Positions 9,737 through 18,552 are shown, counted from the stretch's first letter. The stretch is 64,000 bases of DNA from Hyphomicrobiales bacterium (GCA_017305835.1 JAFKJY010000044.1:1-64000), one strand, 5' to 3'. Numbers and translations are program-made. The notes: generated from the letters alone by a model not told the origin.

Positions 9737-11176
9737 TCAGGCCGCGGCGCGGCCGGCCGGCTGCGCCCGGCTGCCGTCCGGGTTGCGCAGGTAGACGCCG
9801 CGCTCGAGCTGCTGGCGGCGCAGCTCCGCCACGTCGATCTCGGCCGGCGTGCGGTTGCCGCGCACCGAGATCCTGGCGGCGCGCCCTGCCGCCTCACCCA
9901 TCGCCATGCAGGTCGCCATCACGCGGATCGCGCCCATCGCCTCGTGGGTGGCCGAGATGCTGCGGCCGGCCACCAGCAGGTTGGAGACCTTCTGCGGCAC
10001 CAGCGAGCGGTAGGGGATGTCGTAGCAGTCGCCGCACCAGATCAGCGTGCAGCCGTCGTCGGCCGGCCGGTGGATGTCAATCGGATAGCTCGCCACCGCG
10101 ATCGCGTCGTCGAAATGGCGGCAGGCGAGCACGTCCTCCTGCGTCATCACGTACTCACCGACGATGCGCCGCGTCTCGCGGATGCCGAGGAACGGAGCCG
10201 TCTTGGTGAAGTAGGCGTTCTCGAAGCCCGGCACGTAGTTGATCAGATAGGTGACGATGTCGTCGATCTGGGCGCGGCCCTCGATCTCGCCGTTCGTCAG
10301 GCTGCGCGCGTCGGTGCCGTCGGTGCCCCTCACGCGCGTCATGTTGATCCACACCTCGCCTTTCTTCAGGCCGGTGATGATGATCGTCCTGTCGTTCGGG
10401 ATGTCGAGTTGCCGCTCCTCCTTGGCGCGGGCGAGCTGCTCGCGCAGGCCGACCACGATGAACTGGTGGTTCTGGCCGAAATACTCCGCCGGGATGAAAT
10501 CGGTGAGATAGGTGCGCGCCTGCGGCGGCGAATTGGCGATCGACATCCGCAGCTTGTCCGTGTCGACGCCGCCGAGGCAGAACATCAGCGTCGGCGGCTG
10601 CATGCCGCCCTGCGCGTTGCCCTTCTCGGTCGGCACGCCGGCGCGGTAGGCGACGTCGGCGTCGCCGGTGCAGTCGATCACCACCTTGGCGAGCATCGCC
10701 GAGCGCCCGCTCTTCGATTCCGTGATGATGCCGCCGATGCGGTCGCCATCCATCACCACGCCGGCGAAGAAGGTGTAGAACAGCACGTCGACGCCGGCCT
10801 CCGTCAGCATCTCCAGCGCCACCGTCTTCACCGCCTCGGGTTCGACCAGCGTGATGCCCATGTGCAGCGGACACGGCCGGTGCTCGCTCGCCCCGTCGCG
10901 CTCCTTGCGCAGCCGCTCGATGAACTTCTGCGGCAGGCCGTCGATGATCTGGTTGCCCTTCTGGCCGAGGAAGCCGAGCACCGGCAGGCCGATCGTCATG
11001 TTGCCGCCGACGAAGCTGCGGCTCTCGACGAGGCCGACCCGCAGCCCGTCCTCCGACGCCGCGAGCGCGGCGGTGAGCCCCGAGGGGCCGCCGCCGACCA
11101 CGAGCACGTCGTATTCGGCCGAGACGGGAATGGAGCGGGCCGGTTCCTGGATGGAGCGGACTGCGGTGCTGGGCAT
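9737..11176 (-). CDS. FAD-dependent oxidoreductase (FAD_oxidored family)
   Basis: Flavoprotein of 479 residues. An N-terminal Rossmann motif (YDVLVVGGGPSGLTAALAAS) is followed by SRSFVGGNMTIGLPVLGF, and near the C-terminus by VSNLLVAGRSISATHEAMG and RVMATCMAMGEAAG, which form the FAD site of this family. VVIDCTGDADVA, mid-protein, is also characteristic. The start ATG at 11176 is chosen because upstream residues are proline/arginine-rich and unlike the family. Homologous enzymes often sit in sugar-uptake operons, but their reaction is poorly defined. Here it lies between the binding protein and the kinase, so oxidation of the imported polyol or a derivative is plausible. Confidence 0.88.
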   Translation of the reverse strand: MPSTAVRSIQEPARSIPVSAEYDVLVVGGGPSGLTAALAASEDGLRVGLVESRSFVGGNMTIGLPVLGFLGQKGNQIIDGLPQKFIERLRKERDGASEHRPCPLHMGITLVEPEAVKTVALEMLTEAGVDVLFYTFFAGVVMDGDRIGGIITESKSGRSAMLAKVVIDCTGDADVAYRAGVPTEKGNAQGGMQPPTLMFCLGGVDTDKLRMSIANSPPQARTYLTDFIPAEYFGQNHQFIVVGLREQLARAKEERQLDIPNDRTIIITGLKKGEVWINMTRVRGTDGTDARSLTNGEIEGRAQIDDIVTYLINYVPGFENAYFTKTAPFLGIRETRRIVGEYVMTQEDVLACRHFDDAIAVASYPIDIHRPADDGCTLIWCGDCYDIPYRSLVPQKVSNLLVAGRSISATHEAMGAIRVMATCMAMGEAAGRAARISVRGNRTPAEIDVAELRRQQLERGVYLRNPDGSRAQPAGRAAA

Positions 11177-11240
11177 TTCGGTGGTCCTCGGTTCCGCCGG
11201 CCGCCACCACGGCGCCGGCAAAGGCTGTCCTGTCGTTCAT

Positions 11241-11267
11241 GGCCCGGGCCGGCGGCCGGCCCGGGCC
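11241..11267. terminator. Intercistronic hairpin after the polyol binding-protein gene
   Basis: A perfect 12-bp stem (11241-11252 with 11256-11267) and a 3-base loop lie in the 109-base gap between the binding-protein stop (11286) and the FAD oxidoreductase start (11176). Position after a binding-protein gene suggests partial termination or mRNA 3'-end protection, giving more binding protein than downstream enzymes. Confidence 0.6.
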
Positions 11268-11285
11268 GTTTCGTTCACGCGGTCA

Positions 11286-12575
11286 TCAGGCCGGCAGCAG
11301 CGGCGTGATGCGCTTCACCATGTTCTCGACCGCTTCGGCCGGCGTCTTGCGCCCGAGCACGGCGAGCTGCACGTCCTCGAGGAAGAGCTGCTGCGCGCGC
11401 GCCGCCTCCGGGAAGGGCGGGAACGCGCCGCGTGCCGTCGCCAGCGCCTTGGCCTCGGCCGCCGCCACCGGGCTCGCCGCGGCGAACTCGGCGTCGGCAT
11501 AGGTCGAGACCCGCACCGGGCCGTTGCCGTTCTTGGCCATGCCCAGCGTCACCCGCGGCGAGGAGACCTCGCGGATATAGGACCAGGCCAGCTCCTTGTC
11601 GGCGAAATTGGCCGGGATCGACATGCCCCACGATTCGGTGACCGCCGACATCTCGCCATCGTAGCTCTTCGACTTCGGGAACTGCACGGCCTTGATCTTG
11701 CCCGGAAACTTGCTGTTGGCCGGATCGTTGAACTGCTTGTAGCGCGCGAAGGTGATCATGGTGAAGGCGGCGCGGCCCTGCTGCATCCAGGTCACCTGGT
11801 CGTCGTTCTTGGTGGTGGCGTAGCTGCGCGGCAGCGCGCCGTCCTTGAACATGTTGGCCATCACGCCCAGTGCCTTCTCCATCGCCTCCGGCTTCGGCAG
11901 CAGCTTGAAGTCCTTGGTGATGTAGTCGCCGCCGAAGGCGCGCGCGAAGCTGACCGGGAACACGGCGAGGTCACTGGCCATGATCATGCCGGTCACCGGC
12001 GTGCCGTCCTTCGCGGTGAAGGTCAGCTTCTTGGCCTGCTCGATAAGCTCCTCCAGCGTGGTCGGCGGGGCCGAGATGCCGGCCTCCTCCAGCAGCGCCT
12101 CGTTATAGAACAGGCCGCCGGTGGCGTGGCGCACCGGGATGCCGATGGTCTTGCCGCCCACCGTCATCGCCTCGCGCAGGCCCGGTGCGATGTCGTCGTA
12201 GTTCTCGATCGGCGCGCTCTTCAGGAAATCGTCGAGCAGCGCGAACAGCTTGGCGATGTCGGCGGTCGGCCGGTTGTCGATGATGTAGCCGACGCCGTAG
12301 TCGGTCGAGGGCAGGCTCGCCTCGCGGAACAGGCGGTCCTGCAGCGGGTTGGAATCGAAGGTCGTGAAGACGAGATCGGTGTCGTTCCTGGCCTTCCATT
12401 CCTTCATCAGGTCGCCGTCGCCGGTGCCGAGCACGGTCTCGTGCACCTTGTGGCTCAGGATGTTGAGCGTCTTGGCGGCCGCCCATGACGGGCCGGCGGC
12501 GAGTGCGGCCGCGCCGCCCAGCGCGGTGCCGAGGAAGCCGCGTCTCGTGATGTCCAGTGTGATGCGATCGGTCAT
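11286..12575 (-). CDS. ABC transporter substrate-binding protein, family 1 (polyol/sugar)
   Basis: Periplasmic receptor of the CUT1 importer, 429 residues. The N-terminus carries a twin-arginine motif (DITRRGFLGTALGG) followed by a hydrophobic stretch and an AWA-like cleavage region (GPSWAAAK), so export is probably by Tat. Family-1 features include NILSHKVHETVL at the mature start, YGVGYIIDNRPTADIAKLF and GIPVRHATGGLFYNEALLEEAG. It is followed by a strong hairpin and preceded by the two permease genes. The ligand is inferred as a polyol or pentitol from the dehydrogenase and kinase in the operon. Confidence 0.93.
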   Translation of the reverse strand: MTDRITLDITRRGFLGTALGGAAALAAGPSWAAAKTLNILSHKVHETVLGTGDGDLMKEWKARNDTDLVFTTFDSNPLQDRLFREASLPSTDYGVGYIIDNRPTADIAKLFALLDDFLKSAPIENYDDIAPGLREAMTVGGKTIGIPVRHATGGLFYNEALLEEAGISAPPTTLEELIEQAKKLTFTAKDGTPVTGMIMASDLAVFPVSFARAFGGDYITKDFKLLPKPEAMEKALGVMANMFKDGALPRSYATTKNDDQVTWMQQGRAAFTMITFARYKQFNDPANSKFPGKIKAVQFPKSKSYDGEMSAVTESWGMSIPANFADKELAWSYIREVSSPRVTLGMAKNGNGPVRVSTYADAEFAAASPVAAAEAKALATARGAFPPFPEAARAQQLFLEDVQLAVLGRKTPAEAVENMVKRITPLLPA

Positions 12576-12600
12576 GGATACCTCCCTTGCAGACGGTTGT

Positions 12601-13434
12601 TCATCCCTTGGTGGCGCCGGCCGTCAGCCCGGCGACGAGATAGCGGTTCATCAGCACGACGAAGAGGAGCACCGGCGCGAGCTGCACCGTGGAGGCGGCG
12701 AACAGGATCCCCCAGTCGACGCCGTCCATCGAGCCGAGCATCTCCGAGATCACCAGCGGCGCCGTCTTGGCGTTGGTGGCGGTGAAGATGAAGGCGAACA
12801 GGAACTCGTTCCACGCGAAGACGACGACGAACACCGCCACTGCGATGATGCCGGGCGCGGCCAGCGGCACGATCACGCGGCGCAGGATAGTGAAGCGCCC
12901 GGCGCCGTCGATCTCGGCCGCCTCGTCGAGCTCGCGCGGGATCTGGTCGATGAAGGTGCGCATCAGCACCGTGCCGAGCGACACGAAGAATGTGGCGTAG
13001 AGCACCATCAGCACGACATGCGTGTCGTTGAGGCCGATCGCGTTGACGATCGGGAACAGCGGCAGCGTCACCACGATCGGCGGGATCAGCCGCACGACGA
13101 TCAGGAACATCACGCTGGCGTCGTGGAAGCGGCCCGAATTGCGCGAATAGACGTAGCCGGCGCAGGTGCTGGCCACGACCGCCAGCGCCGTGGCTCCGGC
13201 GGTGATGACCGTGCTGTTGAGGAGCCCGTCGAAGAACTGCCCCCAGCGCGTCCACAGCGAGGCGTAGTGCTGGAAGGTCGGCGTGAAGACGTAGACCGTC
13301 GGCACGGCGAATATGTCCCGCCCCGGCTTCAGCGACGACATCACGATGAAGGCGATCGGCAGCAGCGACCAGACCAGCAGCGCCGCGACCGCCACCGCCT
13401 TGCCCGCGCCGGTGATGAGGCGGCTATTGCGCAT
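12601..13434 (-). CDS. Carbohydrate ABC permease, MalG type
   Basis: Inner-membrane subunit of the polyol importer, 277 residues with six predicted hydrophobic helices. The ATPase-docking EAA loop is present near residue 190 (DEAAEIDGAGRFTILRRVIVPLAAPG). It ends GLTAGATKG, the MalG-type C-terminus. Its start overlaps the preceding permease stop by 11 bases, giving translational coupling. Confidence 0.94.
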   Translation of the reverse strand: MRNSRLITGAGKAVAVAALLVWSLLPIAFIVMSSLKPGRDIFAVPTVYVFTPTFQHYASLWTRWGQFFDGLLNSTVITAGATALAVVASTCAGYVYSRNSGRFHDASVMFLIVVRLIPPIVVTLPLFPIVNAIGLNDTHVVLMVLYATFFVSLGTVLMRTFIDQIPRELDEAAEIDGAGRFTILRRVIVPLAAPGIIAVAVFVVVFAWNEFLFAFIFTATNAKTAPLVISEMLGSMDGVDWGILFAASTVQLAPVLLFVVLMNRYLVAGLTAGATKG

Positions 13435-14299
13435 TGGCGGTCACCTGCCTGCGCAACAGCAAGACGTAGCCGGCCGCGAGCAGCAGCGAGGCAACGACCA
13501 TGATCCAGGCGGTCGCCGCGGCGGTGCCGAAGGCGTTGTAGCTGAACGCCTCCTGGTAGAGGTAGACGGCCACCACCTCGGTCGAGCGCGCCGGCCCGCC
13601 GCCGGTCAGCAGCCAGACCTCCGAGAAGATGCGGAACGCGAAGATGTAGCGGAACAGCAGCGCCACCACGATCGCCGGCCCGAGCAGCGGCAGCGTCACC
13701 CGCCGGAACGCCTGCAAGGGCGTCGCCCCGTCGATGCGCGCGGCCTCGTAGAGGTCGGCCGGGATCGCCAGCCGCGCCGCGTAGAGGATGATGAAGGTGA
13801 AGGGCAGGTGCAGCCAGATGGTCAGCAGCCCGATCAGGATCATCGCGTGGCTCGGCTCGTAGGCCCAGTCGAGGATCGGCAGCCCCAGCCCCTTGAGCGC
13901 CAGCGTCACCGGCCCGGCGTCGGGATCGAACAGGTAGCGCCACATGACGACCGCGATCACCTCGCTGACGGCGTAGGGCGCCAGTACCGCCACCAGCAGG
14001 AAGCGGCGGAACGGCAGGCCGCTGGCGAACAGCAGCGCCATCAGCAGACCGACGGCGAGCTCGATGTGGACGGCGAAGACGACGATGACGACCGTGTTCC
14101 ACAGCGCGCTGCGGAAGGCCGGGTCCGACAGCACCTGGAAATAGTTCTCGAGGCCGACGAAGGTCGGGGCCTGCCCGTAGGTCGACTTCGTGATGCTGAG
14201 CCAGATCACGAAGAGCGACGGGATGACGATGACGCTCAGGATCAGGATGTGAACCGGAGCGATCAGCGGCAATGTCTGGGCGATGTTCCTGCTGCGCAA
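13424..14299 (-). CDS. Sugar ABC permease, MalF type
   Basis: Partner permease of the polyol importer, 291 residues. Hydrophobic helices begin at LIAPVHILILSVIVIPSLFV, and the EAA loop reads YEAARIDGATPLQAFRRVTLPLLGP. The start is TTG at 14299 (minus strand), supported by a GGGAGGA just upstream. The large periplasmic insertion of true MalF is absent, as usual for CUT1 permeases of this size. It lies 49 bases downstream of lacI in the same direction. Confidence 0.93.
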   Translation of the reverse strand: MRSRNIAQTLPLIAPVHILILSVIVIPSLFVIWLSITKSTYGQAPTFVGLENYFQVLSDPAFRSALWNTVVIVVFAVHIELAVGLLMALLFASGLPFRRFLLVAVLAPYAVSEVIAVVMWRYLFDPDAGPVTLALKGLGLPILDWAYEPSHAMILIGLLTIWLHLPFTFIILYAARLAIPADLYEAARIDGATPLQAFRRVTLPLLGPAIVVALLFRYIFAFRIFSEVWLLTGGGPARSTEVVAVYLYQEAFSYNAFGTAAATAWIMVVASLLLAAGYVLLLRRQVTANAQ

Positions 14300-14348
14300 A
14301 CGGTCCTCCCTGACCCTTCCTTCGCGCCTTGTCGTCTTGTCCGGGCGG

Positions 14349-15437
14349 TCAGTGGACCGCTTCTGGGCCCGGCCGGGCCGGGTCCTCGTCCCGGTCGGCC
14401 GGAAGTGCCGCGACGCCGTCCGGCGCGGCGGCCAGATCGCGCACCGAATCGCGGATCTGCAGCGAGGTCTTGAGCTCGATCGGCTGCGGCGCGGCCTCGT
14501 CGCCGTCGATGCGGGCGCGCAGCCGGCTCCAGATCGCCCGCGCCATCTCGTCCACCGGCTGCCGGATGGCGGTCAGCGCGGTCTTGCGCGCGCTCATCCA
14601 GGCATAGTCGTCGAAACCGATGATCGACACCTGCGCGGGCATCTCGACCTTGCGCGCGGCGAGCGCCGACAGCACGGCGAGCGTCGTCACGTTGGTGAGC
14701 GCCAGCACCGCCGTCGGCCGCTCGTGCCGGTCGAGCCAGTGCGCGAAGATCTCGGCGCCGCGCTCGCCGTTGGAGCCGAGCTCGACCACGGTGGCCGGCC
14801 GGCCGGTGGCGTTGCGCAGGAAGGTGTCGGCGCCGCGCACGCGCTCGCGGATCGGCGCGATGGCGAGATGCGAGGCGGCGATCACCACGTCGCGATGGCC
14901 CATCGCGGTGAGGTGGCGCGCCGCGATCTCGCCCGCCTCGCGGTTGTCGATGGTCACGGTGTCGGCGAAGGCGCCCTCGCTGACGACGCGGTCCGCCAGC
15001 ACCATCGGCAGGCGATGCGCCTCGTCGGCGAGGATCTGCGGCACGGTGTCGGTGCAGGGCACCGCCACGAGGCCGGAGGGGCGCCATCCGAGCAGCGCCC
15101 GCAGCCGCGACTTCTCCAGCTCCGGATCGTCGCGGGAGCTCGCCACGATGACGTCGTAGCCGTCCTCGCGCGCCTTCACCTCCAGCCGCGAGACCAGCGA
15201 GGTGAAGAACACGTCGTCGAGGTCCGGCACCAGCACGCCGATCACCTTGGCGTGGCCGGAACGGAGCTGCGAGGCGGCGCGGTCGACCTGGTAGGAAAGC
15301 TCGCGCGCCGCCTTTTCGACGCGCGCGCGCAGGTCTGCGTTGACCGGCTTGGAGCCGCTGAAGACGTTGGAGACGGTGGCGATCGACACGCCCGCGCGCG
15401 TCGCCACGTCCTTGATCGTTGCCCGCCTGCCGTTCAT
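14349..15437 (-). CDS. LacI-family transcriptional regulator of the polyol operon
   Basis: Represses the polyol operon until its inducer is present. 362 residues: N-terminal HTH and hinge (ATIKDVATRAGVSIATVSNVFSGSKPV), then a periplasmic-binding-like effector domain (VIGVLVPDLDDVFF, IIGFDDYAWMSARKTALTAIRQPV). It is the first gene of the minus-strand operon, and a perfect double operator lies 10 bases before its start codon, so autoregulation is expected. The inducer is not known; a polyol, or the ketose made from it, would fit. Confidence 0.94.
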   Translation of the reverse strand: MNGRRATIKDVATRAGVSIATVSNVFSGSKPVNADLRARVEKAARELSYQVDRAASQLRSGHAKVIGVLVPDLDDVFFTSLVSRLEVKAREDGYDVIVASSRDDPELEKSRLRALLGWRPSGLVAVPCTDTVPQILADEAHRLPMVLADRVVSEGAFADTVTIDNREAGEIAARHLTAMGHRDVVIAASHLAIAPIRERVRGADTFLRNATGRPATVVELGSNGERGAEIFAHWLDRHERPTAVLALTNVTTLAVLSALAARKVEMPAQVSIIGFDDYAWMSARKTALTAIRQPVDEMARAIWSRLRARIDGDEAAPQPIELKTSLQIRDSVRDLAAAPDGVAALPADRDEDPARPGPEAVH

Positions 15438-15446
15438 GACCCGCCA

Positions 15447-15479
15447 GTGTTAAACGTTTTACTGTAAAACGTTTAACAC
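15447..15479. promoter_or_regulatory. LacI-type double operator upstream of lacI
   Basis: Arms 15447-15461 and 15465-15479 are perfect 15-base inverted repeats around a 3-base centre. Each arm is itself a near-palindromic LacI-type half-unit built on AAACGTTT. It lies 10 bases before the lacI start, where it would block the operon promoter. Read as two mirrored, abutting LacI-family operators. Confidence 0.8.
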
Positions 15480-15542
15480 CCGCATGTGAAGAACGCAAGT
15501 GGCTCTCATGCAGGTCGATGCGGGCTTGGCGCCAGCGCTGAC

Positions 15543-15582
15543 GCCCCCCGTCCTTCACGGAGAGAGGATAAGGGTGGGGGGC
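15543..15582. terminator. Hairpin downstream of the IclR gene
   Basis: Arms 15543-15555 and 15570-15582 pair at 11 of 13 positions with a 14-base loop. It lies 25 bases after the IclR stop on the minus strand and before lacI. There is no T-run; it may be a terminator or a fragment of a dispersed intergenic repeat. Confidence 0.45.
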
Positions 15583-15606
15583 TGCTGGATCTGCAGCCGA
15601 ACGCCC

Positions 15607-16380
15607 CTACCGGCCGAACATGTCCGCGATCGGCGCGCGCAGTTGCGCCAGCGCGCGCTCCAGCGCCGGCCGGTTGCTGCGGAAGCGGCCGGACGGCGCG
15701 GGGATCGAGATCGCGAACTTGTCGCCGCGCAGGTCGGAGAAGGCGATGCCGACCGCCGAGATGCCCTCGGTGTGCTCGCCGTCGTCCAGCGCGAGGCCGG
15801 TGCGCCGGATCGCGGCGATCTCGGTCATCAGCGCCGCAAGATCGTGATCCTCCCCGTCGCCCGCCCATTCCCGCTCGGCCACGGCGCGCACCTCCTCGTC
15901 TTCCAGCAGCGCGAGGCAGGCCTTGCCGTTGGCCGTCGAGGTGATCGGGAAGGCCTCGCCCACGGCCGAGACCGCGCGCAGGCGATGCGTGCCGGCGATC
16001 TGGTCGATGAACACCATCGCGTCGCCGCGCATCACCGACAGGTCGACCGTCTCGCCCGTCTCGCGCGCCAGCGCCTCCAGCATCGGCCGCATCATCTCGA
16101 CAAGATTGTAGCGCGCGGCCTCCGCCAGCGCGTGCAGCTCCGGCCCGAGCCGGATGCCGGCGCCGGCCTTCGAGGCGATCACCAGGCGCTCGGCCTGCAG
16201 CGCGCCGACGATGCGCTGCACGGTCGAGCGCGGCAGCCCCACCCGCTCCGCGATCTGGCCGAGGCTCATCCCGTGCGACCCCTTGAGCGCGCGCAGGATC
16301 TCCGCCGCGCGGGCGATCACCTGCACGCCGTTCCTGCCGTCGCCGTCCTTCGCCGCGCTCATTCGCGTCGCCTTCCGCAT
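15607..16380 (-). CDS. IclR-family transcriptional regulator
   Basis: Likely controls the divergent 12-gene operon starting at 16563. 257 residues from the ATG at 16380. N-terminal winged helix (VIARAAEILRALKGSHGMSLGQIAERVGLPRSTVQRIVGAL), then the IclR effector-binding domain (DLSVMRGDAMVFIDQIAG, ITSTANGKACLALL, GISAVGIAFSD). An alternative ATG (MSAAKDG) lies 18 bases downstream. Translation further upstream would run into the repeat-rich promoter, so longer starts are rejected. The effector is probably an aromatic or other carboxylic acid related to the operon substrate, as is common for IclR proteins. Confidence 0.92.
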   Translation of the reverse strand: MRKATRMSAAKDGDGRNGVQVIARAAEILRALKGSHGMSLGQIAERVGLPRSTVQRIVGALQAERLVIASKAGAGIRLGPELHALAEAARYNLVEMMRPMLEALARETGETVDLSVMRGDAMVFIDQIAGTHRLRAVSAVGEAFPITSTANGKACLALLEDEEVRAVAEREWAGDGEDHDLAALMTEIAAIRRTGLALDDGEHTEGISAVGIAFSDLRGDKFAISIPAPSGRFRSNRPALERALAQLRAPIADMFGR

Positions 16381-16429
16381 CGTTTCGATTCTCCGCCGGC
16401 AGCCTATACCAGTGATGCAGCTTGCCCGC

Positions 16430-16484
16430 AATGCGGTACATGTTGACTGCATCGCAGTTCACGTGTATCAAATCGCAGTACACG
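16430..16484. promoter_or_regulatory. Three phased repeats, candidate IclR operator
   Basis: Copies of a 13-base unit like ATCGCAGTACACG start at 16430, 16451 and 16472, exactly 21 bases (two helical turns) apart. The second and third match at 12 of 13 positions; the first matches the third at 9. Short inverted arms also occur: ACTGC/GCAGT around 16446-16458, and CGTGTA (16462-16467) with TACACG (16479-16484). It lies in the divergent promoter between IclR and the cyclase gene. Assignment to IclR is by position. Confidence 0.6.
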
Positions 16485-16562
16485 CTCTGGGAGGAGCGCA
16501 CCGACATTTCCGGCAGAACGGCGCCCGCGACAGCCTTGCGGGCGAACGGGAGAGGTTTGCCC

Positions 16563-17402
16563 ATGTCCATCACAGTCCGCGGCATCGAGTTCCAGTCGAA
16601 CCTCGACAACCCGATGGGGATCGAGTTCTACAACCTGTCGCACAGGTTCGGCTTCCAGTGCCCGAACTGGCCCTATTTCCGCGACGTGCGCATCGAGCGC
16701 ATGCACTACATGGCCAAGTCCGGGGTGCTGTCGCAGACCATCACCACGACGATGCACGTCACCACCCACATCGACGCCCCGGCCCATGTCGTGCAGGGCA
16801 CGCCCTTCATCGACGAGGTGCCGCTGCCGCATTTCTTCGGCAGCGGCATCGTCGTGTCGATCCCCAAGAAGAAGTGGGAGCCCATCACCGGCGACGATCT
16901 CGAAAGGGCCTGCGGCAAGGCGATCCGCAAGGGCGACGTGCTGATCGTCAACACCGGCTGGCACAAGGTCTACGAAGACGGCGACTACTTCGCCTACTGC
17001 CCCGGCTTCGTGCCGTCCGCCGCCGACTGGATGATCGAGAAGGGCGTCAAGGTGGTCGGCCACGACACCCAGGCCAACGACCACCCGCTCGCCACCGCCA
17101 TCGGCCCGCAGCGCAACGGCCCGCTGCTGCCGCATCTGGCCGACGAATACCGCGAATGGTCGGGCGGCCACGACTGGAAGGACGACTTCCCCGAGTGGGA
17201 GCCGGTCCACCAGAAGATCTTCAAGGCCGGCATCCTCGGCATCGAGAATGTCGGCGGCGACCTCGACGCCGTCACCGGCAAGCGCTGCACCTTCGCCTTC
17301 TTCCCGATCAACTGGGACCGCGGCGACGGCTGCATCATCCGGCTGGTGGCGATGATCGACCGTAACCAGACCTACCGCATCGAGAAGGGCGAGGCGTTCT
17401 GA
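16563..17402 (+). CDS. Cyclase-family (kynurenine formamidase-like) hydrolase
   Basis: Metal-dependent hydrolase of 279 residues, first gene of the IclR-linked operon. The family metal motif HxxTHxDxPxH appears as HVTTHIDAPAHVVQG near residues 65-79. LNVTGW-like VLIVNTGWHKVY and VVGHDTQANDHP follow. The ATG at 16563 is preceded by GGGAGAGG. Family members hydrolyse N-formylkynurenine, isatin or other cyclic or formyl amides. The length is greater than that of bacterial KynB (about 210), so this is a different subgroup. A ring-opening or amide/lactone-hydrolysing step on the imported substrate is the likely job. Confidence 0.85.
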   Translation: MSITVRGIEFQSNLDNPMGIEFYNLSHRFGFQCPNWPYFRDVRIERMHYMAKSGVLSQTITTTMHVTTHIDAPAHVVQGTPFIDEVPLPHFFGSGIVVSIPKKKWEPITGDDLERACGKAIRKGDVLIVNTGWHKVYEDGDYFAYCPGFVPSAADWMIEKGVKVVGHDTQANDHPLATAIGPQRNGPLLPHLADEYREWSGGHDWKDDFPEWEPVHQKIFKAGILGIENVGGDLDAVTGKRCTFAFFPINWDRGDGCIIRLVAMIDRNQTYRIEKGEAF

Positions 17403-17749
17403 TGCTCGCCCGGCGTTTCGCCGACGCAAGGCCCTACGACGCGCCCAACCACCGCGGCGTCGTCGGCCTGCGCCTCCAGGGCTTCGAGGAAGGCGGCCCG
17501 AAGAACCAGTGGGTCGGCCTGTCGCAATTCCTCCCCGGCGGGGGCGCCGGGCCGGACTCGACGCCGCTCGAGAAGGTCTACGTCGTGCTCGAGGGTGAGA
17601 TGACCGTGATCGTCGGCGGCGTCGAGACCGTGCTCGGCCCGCTCGATTCCTGCACCATCGCCGCGAACGAGGTGCGCGAGATCGTCAACCGCACGAACCG
17701 CGTCTGCACCATGCTGGTCGTGATCCCCTACCCCGAGGCCAGATCATGA
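17402..17749 (+). CDS. Small single-domain cupin
   Basis: A 115-residue beta-barrel protein with cupin character: VGLSQFLPGGGAGPDSTPLEKVYVVLEGEMTVIVGG is the first cupin motif, with the usual metal His residues mostly replaced (DSTPLEKVYVVLEGE instead of HxHxxxxE). VNRTNRVCTMLVVIPYP forms the second. Loss of His ligands suggests a binding or non-metal role. It overlaps the cyclase stop (TGATG) and the SDR start (ATGA), so all three genes are translationally coupled. Confidence 0.8.
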   Translation: MLARRFADARPYDAPNHRGVVGLRLQGFEEGGPKNQWVGLSQFLPGGGAGPDSTPLEKVYVVLEGEMTVIVGGVETVLGPLDSCTIAANEVREIVNRTNRVCTMLVVIPYPEARS

Positions 17750-18552
17750 ACGCGCTCGCCAATCCGCTCGCCCTGTTCGACATCGCCGGCAAGGTGGCGA
17801 TCGTCACCGGCGCGTCCGGCGCCTTCGGCGCGGTCGCCGCGCAGGTGCTGGCCGGCGCAGGCGCGAAGCTCGCGCTGGTCGCCGGCAACGCCGCGGCACT
17901 TGCCGGGACGGCGGCCGCCTGCGGCGATGCGGAGGTTCTGTCGATCAATGCGCGTCCTTCGGACGAGGCGGCCTGCGAGCGCATCGTCGCCGACACCGTC
18001 GCCCGCTTCGGCCGGGTCGACATCCTCGTCGTCGCCTCCGGCAAGAACGATGTGGCCAAGATCGCCGACATGGCGCCGGCCCGCTTCCTCGACGTGATGG
18101 ATGCCAACGTCACGCAGTCCTGGCTGATGGCGCGCGCCGCCACCCGGCAGATGCTGGCCCAAAATGTCGAGGGCCGGGGCGACGGCGGCAAGATCGTGCT
18201 GATGTCCTCGGCCCGCGGCCTGCTCGGCCATCCGGCCGGCTACACCGCCTACTGCGCCTCGAAATCCGCGATCGACGGCATCACCAAGGCATTGGGCTGC
18301 GAGCTCGGCCCCACCGGCATCACCGTCAACGCCATCGCGCCGACGGTCTTCCGCTCGCCGCTGACCGCCTGGATGTTCGAGGAAAACGACAACGCGGCGA
18401 ACGTCCGCAAGGGCTTCCTCGCCCGCGTGCCGAAGGGCCGGCTGGGCGAGCCGGAAGACCTCGCCGGCCCGCTTCTGTTCCTCGCCTCGAAGGCGTCCGA
18501 CTTCTACACGGGACATATCCTCTATGCCGACGGCGGCTACACGGCGGGGTGA
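17746..18552 (+). CDS. SDR family oxidoreductase
   Basis: NAD(P)-dependent dehydrogenase, 268 residues. Cofactor loop TGASGAFG near residue 23, VVASGKND in place of the usual NNAG, catalytic Ser in LMSSARG, YCASKSA catalytic Tyr/Lys, and PTVFRSPLT. The missing NAG motif is a modest oddity. It starts within the cupin stop (ATGA), and its tail overlaps the next gene by 29 bases. Probably oxidises a hydroxyl group on the operon substrate. Confidence 0.9.
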   Translation: MNALANPLALFDIAGKVAIVTGASGAFGAVAAQVLAGAGAKLALVAGNAAALAGTAAACGDAEVLSINARPSDEAACERIVADTVARFGRVDILVVASGKNDVAKIADMAPARFLDVMDANVTQSWLMARAATRQMLAQNVEGRGDGGKIVLMSSARGLLGHPAGYTAYCASKSAIDGITKALGCELGPTGITVNAIAPTVFRSPLTAWMFEENDNAANVRKGFLARVPKGRLGEPEDLAGPLLFLASKASDFYTGHILYADGGYTAG

